This document shows, in pieces, positions 23,915 to 31,529 of a stretch of 64,000 bases of DNA. Position 1 is the stretch's first letter; every line of letters begins with the position of its first letter. A program made the position numbers and the translations under genes. Where the stretch lies: positions 37,620-101,619 of the forward strand of contig JAHJUE010000008.1 of the NCBI GenBank assembly GCA_018829205.1. The letters run 5' to 3'. The notes beneath the pieces are model-generated. The model saw nothing but the letters and a program-made list of their open reading frames with translations, searched no databases and was not told the origin of the DNA. The stretch is from Bacteroidota bacterium. GTDB taxonomy: Bacteria; Bacteroidota; Ignavibacteria; Ignavibacteriales; Melioribacteraceae.

Positions 23915-25747
23915 ATGAGCGAAAAACTAATTGAATGTGTGCCTAACTTTTCTGAAGCTAGAAATGAAGATGTAATTAACCAGATAACTAATGTTATAAA
24001 AAGTACAGAAGGCGTAAAATTGCTGGATGTTGATCCCGGTTACGATATGAACAGAACGGTTGTGACATTTATCGGCACTCCAAAAGGTGTGAAAGAAGCC
24101 GCCTTTAAAGCAATTGCAAAGGCTTATGAATTAATAGATATGACCAAACATACAGGTTCGCATCCCAGAATGGGAGCTACCGATGTTTGCCCTTTTGTAC
24201 CTGTAAGCGGAGTAACAATTGAGGAATGTATTGAGCTCTCTAAAGAGGTAGCTAAAAGAGTGGGAGATGAATTAGGAATACCTGTGTATCTTTATGAAAA
24301 ATCGGCACAGACTCCGCAAAGACAAAATCTAGCGGTTATCCGGCAGGGTGAATATGAAGCGCTTGAAGAGAAAATGAAAAAACCTGAGTGGAAACCTGAT
24401 TTCGGTCCGGCAAAGTTTAACGCGAAAGCCGGCGCAACTGTTATCGGTGTACGCGAATTTTTAATCGCCTATAATATTAATCTAAATACTAGAGAAGAAC
24501 TTCATGCTACCGATATTGCTTTTGAACTAAGAGAAAAAGGAAGATCGGCAAGAAGAGGGAATACAGAACCATTTTATTTTAAAGGAACAAAGATTCTAAA
24601 ATATAAAGAAGGCAACTATCCTTGCGGTTCTTGCGACTTTGACGGTAATTCAATTGCAGAAACAATTAAACACTGCAAAAAAGAACACAATTATGATTTA
24701 GCCGATTTGTTAAAAGTAAACGCTATTAATCCTGAAAAGCCTGAAGGTGAATCAGTAAAGAAACCGGGCAGATTTCAAAACTGCAAAGCAATTGGCTGGA
24801 TGGTAAAAAATTACGACCGTGCGCAGATTTCAATTAATCTTACCGATTATAAAGTTACGTCAATGCATGATGTTTTGGAAGAGACAAGAAAACTTGCCGC
24901 TCAAAGAGGTCTTATTGTTACAGGTAGCGAAATTGTTGGAATGGTTCCGTATCCCGCTCTGCTTGAAACAGGAAAATTTTATTTAAGGAAACAAGGACGG
25001 TCAACAGGAATTCCTGTAATAGATATTTTAAATACCGCGCTGCAGTCACTCGGCTTAACCGATGTTGCCGGTTTTAATATTGAGGAAAGAGTTTTAGGTC
25101 TGCCCCAAAATTTTGATAACGCTTTAGTTGAAATGAATCTTACAGATTTTGTTGATGAAGTATCCCGCGAATCGCCCGCGCCCGGCGGAGGCTCAATAGC
25201 GGCTCTTGCCGGAGCTTTAGGCGCGTCACTTTCTTCAATGGTAAGCAACTTAACGGCCAATAGAAGAGGAACAGAAAAAGTTGACGCGTTTTTAAATGAG
25301 GCTGCGGATAAATGTCAGGAAATTAAACAGATACTTGTAAAAGCAATTGACGAAGACACTAACGCGTTTAACGATTATATGGAAGCGCGCAGGCTTCCTA
25401 ATAAAACCGATGAAGAAAAAATAATTCGTGAAAACGCAATGCAGCAAGGGCTAAAACAGGCTGTGCTTGTGCCTTTAAATACGGCGCAACTAAGTTTCGA
25501 AGCCGTGAAAATTGCTATGATTGTAGCTCAGTATGGAAACCCGAATTCCATTACCGACGTTGGAGTCGGGGCGCAATGCGCTTACACAGGCGTACTAGGA
25601 GGAATTTATAATGTTCTTATTAATCTTAAAGATATTAAAGATGAAAAATTTGTAGCCGAAATGAGGAATACTTGTGCCGGACTTAAGACAGATGCGCTAA
25701 ACGAATTAAATAAAGTTCTGGAATTTGTTGAGACTAAATTAAATTAA
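23915..25747 (+). CDS. ftcD: Bifunctional glutamate formiminotransferase / formimino-THF cyclodeaminase with inserted C2H2-like finger
   Basis: This enzyme of histidine degradation and folate metabolism moves the formimino group from formiminoglutamate to THF, then cyclises it to methenyl-THF and ammonia. At 610 residues it is about 70 longer than the mammalian bifunctional enzyme (541). The transferase part (1 to about 390) starts LIECVPNFSEARN and has HTGSHPRMGATDVCPFVP. The cyclodeaminase part starts near LTDFVDEVSRESPAPGGGS. The extra length is mainly at residues about 221-283, where Cys237, Cys240, His253 and His258 have exact C-x2-C-x12-H-x4-H spacing, like a classical zinc finger. AGAGGA precedes the ATG. 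Confidence 0.93.
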   Translation: MSEKLIECVPNFSEARNEDVINQITNVIKSTEGVKLLDVDPGYDMNRTVVTFIGTPKGVKEAAFKAIAKAYELIDMTKHTGSHPRMGATDVCPFVPVSGVTIEECIELSKEVAKRVGDELGIPVYLYEKSAQTPQRQNLAVIRQGEYEALEEKMKKPEWKPDFGPAKFNAKAGATVIGVREFLIAYNINLNTREELHATDIAFELREKGRSARRGNTEPFYFKGTKILKYKEGNYPCGSCDFDGNSIAETIKHCKKEHNYDLADLLKVNAINPEKPEGESVKKPGRFQNCKAIGWMVKNYDRAQISINLTDYKVTSMHDVLEETRKLAAQRGLIVTGSEIVGMVPYPALLETGKFYLRKQGRSTGIPVIDILNTALQSLGLTDVAGFNIEERVLGLPQNFDNALVEMNLTDFVDEVSRESPAPGGGSIAALAGALGASLSSMVSNLTANRRGTEKVDAFLNEAADKCQEIKQILVKAIDEDTNAFNDYMEARRLPNKTDEEKIIRENAMQQGLKQAVLVPLNTAQLSFEAVKIAMIVAQYGNPNSITDVGVGAQCAYTGVLGGIYNVLINLKDIKDEKFVAEMRNTCAGLKTDALNELNKVLEFVETKLN

Positions 25748-25770
25748 TCCTTATCATTGTCCTGGTCTTT

Positions 25771-25796
25771 ATCTTTATCGCTTACAGGATAAAGAT
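25771..25796 (+). other. Hairpin between ftcD and the response-regulator gene
   Basis: A 9-bp stem ATCTTTATC/GATAAAGAT (25771-25779 with 25788-25796) has an 8-nt loop and no T run. It lies between ftcD and the next plus-strand gene and may be a weak terminator or processing site. Confidence 0.35.
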
Positions 25797-25823
25797 CATG
25801 ATATTGATAAAGATACTAGATTT

Positions 25824-26618
25824 ATGGAAAAATCAAACGCACAGAAAACATTCGGAACATTAAAAGGGAAAAAAATCTTAATTGTTGATGACGAACAATT
25901 AAATCAGCTTGTAATTAAAAACATGATTAAACTTTGGGGCGCCGAATGTGAAACTGCCGAAGAAGGAAACTCGGCTTTTAAGAAAATTTTTGATAATAAT
26001 TATGATATTATTTTGATGGATTTAATGATGCCGGGATTAGACGGTTATCAAACTGCTCAAAAGATTCGTAAAGAAATTAATCCGCCGAAGAATCAAGTAC
26101 CTATACTTGCTTTAACAGGCTCAACAAGCGGCGCATCTATTGAAAAATTATCCGAGTCAGGGATAAATGATTTTGCCGCAAAACCTTTTAAGATTGAGGA
26201 ACTGCACGCTAAAATCACAAAACTTATTTTTGGCGTTGAATCAAAAACAGATATTCAAGTTTCGAGCGATCAAGATTTTATAAATCTCGATTACTTAAAA
26301 GAATCGGCCGGAAATAATCCTTCATTAATTAAGGATATTATAAATATATTTTTAGACCAAACTCCCGGTTTTATATCTCAAATTGAAGACGCAGTAAAAT
26401 CAGAAAATTGGGAAGATGCGAAAACCTTTGCGCATAAAATGAAACCGACTGTTAGTTATGTAGGTATCTCTTCACTTGTAGAAATTATTAAGAATATTGA
26501 AGATTATTCTGAAGAAAAAATACACTTGGAAAAAATTCCCGGACTGGTAAAAGATCTGAAAACAGGATGCCAAACCGCTTTCATTGAGTTAAAAAAAGAA
26601 CTGTTACGAATTCAGTAA
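25824..26618 (+). CDS. Response regulator receiver with C-terminal Hpt domain
   Basis: This 264-residue cytoplasmic protein has two signalling domains. The receiver domain (18-135) has the acidic pair in ILIVDDE, phospho-acceptor Asp66 in ILMDLMMPGLDG, the ALTGS threonine and Lys120 in AAKPF. The histidine phosphotransfer domain (about 150-262) has His204 in FAHKMKPTVSYVG. This is the normal layout at the end of hybrid histidine kinases, but here no kinase is attached or adjacent. It may therefore be an intermediate in a phosphorelay whose kinase is elsewhere. No output domain is present. Confidence 0.9.
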   Translation: MEKSNAQKTFGTLKGKKILIVDDEQLNQLVIKNMIKLWGAECETAEEGNSAFKKIFDNNYDIILMDLMMPGLDGYQTAQKIRKEINPPKNQVPILALTGSTSGASIEKLSESGINDFAAKPFKIEELHAKITKLIFGVESKTDIQVSSDQDFINLDYLKESAGNNPSLIKDIINIFLDQTPGFISQIEDAVKSENWEDAKTFAHKMKPTVSYVGISSLVEIIKNIEDYSEEKIHLEKIPGLVKDLKTGCQTAFIELKKELLRIQ

Positions 26619-26743
26619 TTAAAATGCTTCTATTCATCGGCTGATTCGCGCCGCTCAACGTAAAATAAGGCAGTTCATCGAAAAATCAATTCTAAGTTTA
26701 TTCTCCAAATTATATTTACATAAGTAATTTAGGAGAGAATAAA

Positions 26744-27232
26744 ATGGAATTATTTCCGATTATAACAAAAGTATTATTGACGTTCTGCGGAATTTTTATG
26801 ATTGTGCTGATTATTTCTTTTTTGATTTCAAGGTTTAGGGAAGAAAAGAAAGAGATTATCACGGAATCATACCCGGCACAGGGATATCAATTCTATTCGG
26901 GAAGAGAAAACTATATACCGATGCAAAATAGAATTGGGCAATATTATTTCGCGGGCAACAACCCAAGCGACGGGAATTTTTTTGTTAAATCGATAAATGA
27001 AGATTTAGAAAAGAATTACGAAAATGAGTTTGAATACAATCAAACAAATCAGGATAATTATTCCAATCCTTTTATAAAAAACCGGAATAATTATGAAGAA
27101 GATGTTTATGAAAATCCTATGCGCAAAACTTCATCGTTTAATTTAAATTATAGTTCAGAATCAAACGACACAAAAAATGTTAGAATGCAGGTAATAAACG
27201 AAGAGCCTCTATTCAAATTCGGCTGGGAGTAG
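26744..27232 (+). CDS. Hypothetical membrane-anchored protein with polar tail
   Basis: The 162 residues start with one membrane helix (about 8-28, VLLTFCGIFMIVLIISFLIS) and a basic stop-transfer stretch, followed by a long, low-complexity region rich in Asn, Glu, Tyr and Ser. The expected topology leaves the tail in the cytoplasm. TAGGAGAG lies 6-7 nt before the ATG. I do not recognise a family, and no catalytic motif is visible. Confidence 0.6.
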   Translation: MELFPIITKVLLTFCGIFMIVLIISFLISRFREEKKEIITESYPAQGYQFYSGRENYIPMQNRIGQYYFAGNNPSDGNFFVKSINEDLEKNYENEFEYNQTNQDNYSNPFIKNRNNYEEDVYENPMRKTSSFNLNYSSESNDTKNVRMQVINEEPLFKFGWE

Positions 27233-27367
27233 ATATATTTTAAAAAGTTTTGTTGCCTTGTTTCATTTGCGTAAAATTCCGGCAGCCTTTTACTTAAACT
27301 TATCTGTAATTAAAAATTAACTCTTAGGCTGCGTTTTATTGCAAAGAATAATATTGAAGCGATAAAA

Positions 27368-28714
27368 TTAAAGTAAATTACTTGCCAGTTCCGCAAGTTC
27401 GGATCTCTCTCCTTTTTCAAGATTTACATGCGCGTAAAGTTTCTGTCCCATAAAATGATCAATCAAATATGAAAGTCCGTTTGAAGTCGTATCAAGATAA
27501 GGATGATCAATCTGGTAAATATCCCCTGTAAGCACAATTTTTGCTCCTTCTCCCGCTCGGGTTATAATTGTTTTTACCTCGTGCGGCGTAAGATTTTGAG
27601 CTTCGTCAACAATAAAAAAGATTCTCTGCAGACTTCTCCCTCTAATATAACTTAGGGGTTCAATAACAAGTTTATTATCCTTTATCATATTTGTAATTGT
27701 AATATGATTTTTATCAGTTTCGCTGAATTGATCCTGTATGACTTTTAAGTTATCCCAAAGAGGCTGCATATAAGGCGCTAGTTTGCTTTCAACATCGCCG
27801 GGAAGATATCCGATATCCTTATTGCTTAAGGGAACTATCGGGCGCGCGATATAAATCTGTCTGTAGAATTTCCTTACGTGAAGCGAGCTTGCAAGAGCTA
27901 AAAGAGTTTTACCTGTTCCTGCCTTGCCGGTTAGAGTAACAAGAGGGATATCATTGTTTATTAATGCGTCAACGGCGAACGTCTGCTCCGCGTTTCTAGG
28001 CATTATACCGTAAACATTTTGTTTGTCAATTCTTTTAAATGAAGACATCTCGCTGTTTAAATACCCGAGAACAGATCTGTTTGCGTTTCTAATTATATAA
28101 AACTTGTTTGGAATGAATTGTTCGTTTTTTGTTTTTTTAATTATTTGTTTTGCGTCTACTTCATAAGGGGGAGAATAAAATTTCTGTATAACTTCATCGT
28201 CAAAGTTTTCAAGCTGACCTTTACCGCTGTAAAGAAGCTCAATATTTCCAACCCTGTCCGTTGTATAGTCTTCGGCAAAAAGTCCGAGCGATTTCGCCTT
28301 CATCCTAAGGTTAACATCTTTTGTAACAAGTATAACCGGCTGCGAGGTTTTGTTGGTTTTATGAAGATCATAAGCAACGCTTAATATTCTATGATCGGCG
28401 TTATCCTCGTTAAAAGCTTCCTTTATATCTTTGCTTAAACCCTTGCTTATAACAATACGGAGTTTGCCTTTCCCTTTGCCTAATGAAACGCCGCCGTTAA
28501 ATATTGAATTGCCGGTTATTTTATCGAGCGTTCTTGTAAAATCGCGCGCATTTAAATTTATTACCTGGCTGCCTCTTTTAAAATGATCTATTTCACCTAT
28601 TACAGTTAAAGGAATAACTATATCATTTTCCTGAAACTGGTTGATGCATGTTGGATCGTGAAGTATTACATTTGTATCGAGGATGAAGGTTTTAGCTGGT
28701 TTGCTCTTTGCCAT
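27368..28714 (-). CDS. PhoH-like protein with N-terminal PIN domain
   Basis: This 448-residue protein of the YlaK/PhoH2 type joins an N-terminal PIN RNase domain (residues about 8-135, with acidic FILDTNVILHDP and DHRILSVAYDL) to a C-terminal PhoH ATPase domain with Walker A LTGKAGTGKTLLALA and Walker B RIFFIVDEAQNL. PIN-PhoH proteins are RNA helicase/RNase enzymes in other bacteria (family knowledge). The start ATG at 28714 follows TTGGTGAAT; nearly the same leader (TTGGTGAAG) precedes alaS. A Bacteroidota-type promoter is visible upstream. Confidence 0.92.
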   Translation of the reverse strand: MAKSKPAKTFILDTNVILHDPTCINQFQENDIVIPLTVIGEIDHFKRGSQVINLNARDFTRTLDKITGNSIFNGGVSLGKGKGKLRIVISKGLSKDIKEAFNEDNADHRILSVAYDLHKTNKTSQPVILVTKDVNLRMKAKSLGLFAEDYTTDRVGNIELLYSGKGQLENFDDEVIQKFYSPPYEVDAKQIIKKTKNEQFIPNKFYIIRNANRSVLGYLNSEMSSFKRIDKQNVYGIMPRNAEQTFAVDALINNDIPLVTLTGKAGTGKTLLALASSLHVRKFYRQIYIARPIVPLSNKDIGYLPGDVESKLAPYMQPLWDNLKVIQDQFSETDKNHITITNMIKDNKLVIEPLSYIRGRSLQRIFFIVDEAQNLTPHEVKTIITRAGEGAKIVLTGDIYQIDHPYLDTTSNGLSYLIDHFMGQKLYAHVNLEKGERSELAELASNLL

Positions 28715-28745
28715 ATTCACCAATATTTGAAGTGAGAGATTAATG

Positions 28746-28773
28746 CAAATATATTAAAATGATTATAAACAAA
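28746..28773 (-). promoter_or_regulatory. Candidate Bacteroidota-type promoter of the phoH-like gene
   Basis: On the minus strand, TTTG (28773-28770) is followed after 16 nt by TATATTTG (28753-28746), matching the TTTG/TAnnTTTG consensus of Bacteroidota primary sigma factors with slightly short spacing. It lies about 32 nt before the ATG. Confidence 0.45.
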
Positions 28774-28829
28774 TACTAATTTATTTTTAAATTTATGTTA
28801 AGATATTCTAAATCACAACGGAAGAAAAT

Positions 28830-29405
28830 ATGCTCTGCTTAAAAAATAAATCAAATCCAGAATGGATTGAATGCGTAAAAAAGAATGTTGATTCTGTAAT
28901 TATTGATCACGCACATTGTGAGAAGAAAGCGGCTCTTACGGGAATGAACCTTATTAATGGTCATCCTGAAAAAACAGAAATAATTTTAGCAATGGCCGAT
29001 CTTGTTGAAGAAGAGATTGATCATTTTAGATCAGTTGTTAATATTCTAATTGAAAGAAACGTAAGGTTAACTGAGGATCCTGGTGACGAATACGCGAAAA
29101 AGCTTTTTTCGCAATTGCGAAAAAAACAGCCCGAAAGATTCCTTGATCATTTACTGGTGGCGGGAATTATTGAAGCCCGTTCATGCGAAAGGCTTCAAAT
29201 CCTATCTGAAAATCTGGAAGATGAAAAATTAAAAAATTTTTATACGACTCTGTCCAAAAGCGAAGCGGGACATTATGTTACTTTTGTTAAATTAGCAAAA
29301 ATATATTTTAACGAAGAGATTGTTAAAATTAGATTAGACGAATTAAGTAATTATGAAGCAGAGATAGTAAAAAATCTGACAAATCTTCCTCTTATGCATG
29401 GATAG
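28830..29405 (+). CDS. miaE: tRNA 2-methylthio-N6-isopentenyladenosine-37 hydroxylase (MiaE)
   Basis: MiaE is a carboxylate-bridged diiron oxygenase that hydroxylates the isopentenyl side chain of ms2i6A37 in tRNAs reading UNN codons. The 191-residue protein has the family's ligand pattern: Glu31 in HAHCEKKAAL, Glu62 and His65 in EEIDHF, Glu115 in IIEARSCERL, and Glu145 with His148 in SEAGHY. The length fits the short MiaE group. It depends on the MiaA and MiaB products, which are not in the window. It is transcribed divergently from the phoH-like gene. Confidence 0.9.
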   Translation: MLCLKNKSNPEWIECVKKNVDSVIIDHAHCEKKAALTGMNLINGHPEKTEIILAMADLVEEEIDHFRSVVNILIERNVRLTEDPGDEYAKKLFSQLRKKQPERFLDHLLVAGIIEARSCERLQILSENLEDEKLKNFYTTLSKSEAGHYVTFVKLAKIYFNEEIVKIRLDELSNYEAEIVKNLTNLPLMHG

Positions 29406-29463
29406 ATATAAACATGTAATTTTGCACAGGATTCCTACAAAATCATAATATAAATTGTTAATC

Positions 29464-30147
29464 ATGAAATTACTTTTGGTAGAAGATAATACTCAGCTGC
29501 TTTTTGATATGAAAGAATTCCTAAATGCGAATGATTTTAGGGTGGAGACTGCCTCAACTTTAACCGAAGCGAAAGAAAAAGTAAATATGTATCAATATGA
29601 TTTATTAATTATTGATATCGGTCTTCCCGACGGCAGCGGTTTTGAATTAGTGAAAGAAATAAAAAAGCTTAAATACGAAACTGGGATATTAATTCTTACG
29701 GCAAAGGATGCGGTAGGAGATAAAGTTGAAGGCTTAAATCTGGGCGCCGATGATTATATGACCAAACCTTTTCATAAAGCCGAATTAAACGCCAGAATAA
29801 GATCGATACTCCGCAGAAATAAATTCAATAAAAATGATGAAATTATATTCGGTGATTTAAAAATTGACATTGCGGCTTCGGAAGTTTTTGTAAAAAACGA
29901 AAAAATAATTCTTACAAAAAAAGAATATGACCTGCTTTTGTATTTTGTGCAGAATCCAAATAGAGTAATAACAAAAGAAAGTATTGCCGAATATCTTTGG
30001 GGCGATCATGCCGATCAGGCCGATAATTTTGATTTTATATATAACCACATAAAAAACTTAAGAAAAAAAATATCTTCTGCCGGCGGAATAAATTATATAC
30101 AAGCTATGTACGGAATGGGATACAAGTTTTCTTTAAACCAAGATTAG
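29464..30147 (+). CDS. OmpR/PhoB family response regulator
   Basis: The 227-residue protein has a receiver domain with acidic residues in LLVEDNT, phospho-acceptor Asp51 in LLIIDIGLPDGSG, and Lys in MTKPFH. The C-terminal winged-helix DNA-binding domain shows ILTKKEYDLLLYFVQNPNRV and the recognition region DFIYNHIKNLRKKIS. The ATG at 29464 is preferred to an in-frame TTG at 29455 because MKLLLVEDN is the family start. TAATTTTG at 29417-29424 resembles a -7 box. The cognate kinase gene follows after 6 nt. Confidence 0.93.
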   Translation: MKLLLVEDNTQLLFDMKEFLNANDFRVETASTLTEAKEKVNMYQYDLLIIDIGLPDGSGFELVKEIKKLKYETGILILTAKDAVGDKVEGLNLGADDYMTKPFHKAELNARIRSILRRNKFNKNDEIIFGDLKIDIAASEVFVKNEKIILTKKEYDLLLYFVQNPNRVITKESIAEYLWGDHADQADNFDFIYNHIKNLRKKISSAGGINYIQAMYGMGYKFSLNQD

Positions 30148-30153
30148 CATAAA

Positions 30154-31425
30154 ATGAAAAAAAGAAACATAAGACTTCTTGTAAAAATTACATTTGTATT
30201 TATAATATTCGCGTTTATCGCTTTTTACAGCAGCGCAGTATTTCTCACAAATGAAGCTGATGAGTTTATTAATGCAAATCTCGAATCTAAATTCAACAAT
30301 ACTGAAGAGAGATTAAAACATCATATTTCCAAGGGACGTGAAATTGAAAGTCTGCAGCGGTACGCGGAAATTAAGCCTCTTGTTATAATCCCCGATACTG
30401 ATTACTATCCGGTATTTTCCGATACAACAATTTATGATGCCGAACTTGAAATTGAGAGAACCTATAAAAAGAAAACCGCTATTATAAATGTTAACGGCAG
30501 ATATTATGAAGTAACAATTATCCGGTTAATAGAAGATTTTATGAGACTCCGCGAAGATATATTCGGGTCATTAATACCGGCTTTTATATTGCTTGCAGTC
30601 AGTTTTGTAATTTTCAGCTATCTGCTATCCGGTTATTATTTCCGTCCGTTTAATAAAATATTGGAACTGATGAGAATTTATAAAGTGGGACAGAAATCCG
30701 ACGTAAAAAAAATTACTACGTCTACGCTTGAATTTAACAATATGCAGGATCTATTCCATGAAATGATTTATAGGATTGAAGGGGATTATAAAAGATTAAA
30801 AGAATATACCGAACATATGGCACATGAAATTCAGACCCCGCTTACGATAATAAGAAACAAAACCGAAAATTTAATATCTGATCCATCGGTAATGGATAAA
30901 CATTCTGAAACTGTAAAAATTATTTATGAGGAAACAAATCATCTTTCCAAGCTCGGCACAACATTAAATCTTCTTACAAAAATAGAAAACAATGAATTTA
31001 ATAAAGCTGAAAACGTAGCAACAAAAAATGTAATTGAAAAACATTTATCGGCGGTAAGCGAAATTCTCAGTCTCAAATCTCTTTCCGTAGAAACAGAGTT
31101 ATCCGATGAACATTCAATATTTATTGATCCCAACCTATTTGATGTAATTGTTAAAAACCTGCTTAACAATGCGATTAATTATACTCCTTCAAATGGAAAT
31201 ATTAAAATCCAGACAACGAATAATAAACTAATATTTAGAAATACAGGTGAAGTACTCCCGTTCCAAGAGATGAAAATTTTTGAAAGATTTCAGAGAAACA
31301 ATAGTTCCCGAAATTCCTTGGGACTTGGATTGGCATTGGTAAAGAAAATTTGCGATATAAATAATCTTAATATAGAATACAGCTATACGGAGAAAATTCA
31401 CTCATTTACAATTGCTGCAAGTTAA
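30154..31425 (+). CDS. Two-component sensor histidine kinase
   Basis: This 423-residue inner-membrane kinase has transmembrane helices at about 9-31 and 138-160, enclosing a roughly 105-residue periplasmic sensor of unknown ligand. The HisKA motif HMAHEIQTPLTIIRNKTENL has phospho-acceptor His224. The ATPase domain follows with NNLLNNAINYTPSNGN and the SLGLGLALVKKICD G-box; it is compact and ends shortly after. It follows the OmpR-type regulator by 6 nt and precedes an outer-membrane receptor gene by 105 nt, which suggests that the receptor is a target (inference). Confidence 0.92.
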   Translation: MKKRNIRLLVKITFVFIIFAFIAFYSSAVFLTNEADEFINANLESKFNNTEERLKHHISKGREIESLQRYAEIKPLVIIPDTDYYPVFSDTTIYDAELEIERTYKKKTAIINVNGRYYEVTIIRLIEDFMRLREDIFGSLIPAFILLAVSFVIFSYLLSGYYFRPFNKILELMRIYKVGQKSDVKKITTSTLEFNNMQDLFHEMIYRIEGDYKRLKEYTEHMAHEIQTPLTIIRNKTENLISDPSVMDKHSETVKIIYEETNHLSKLGTTLNLLTKIENNEFNKAENVATKNVIEKHLSAVSEILSLKSLSVETELSDEHSIFIDPNLFDVIVKNLLNNAINYTPSNGNIKIQTTNNKLIFRNTGEVLPFQEMKIFERFQRNNSSRNSLGLGLALVKKICDINNLNIEYSYTEKIHSFTIAAS

Positions 31426-31529
31426 TTGAAACCAATTTCATTCTAATTGTGTTTTAATACTACAAAATTTCTACAGTATTTTCTTTTATAATTACTATTA
31501 AAATTAATGCCGGTGAAAGGGGTTATGTT

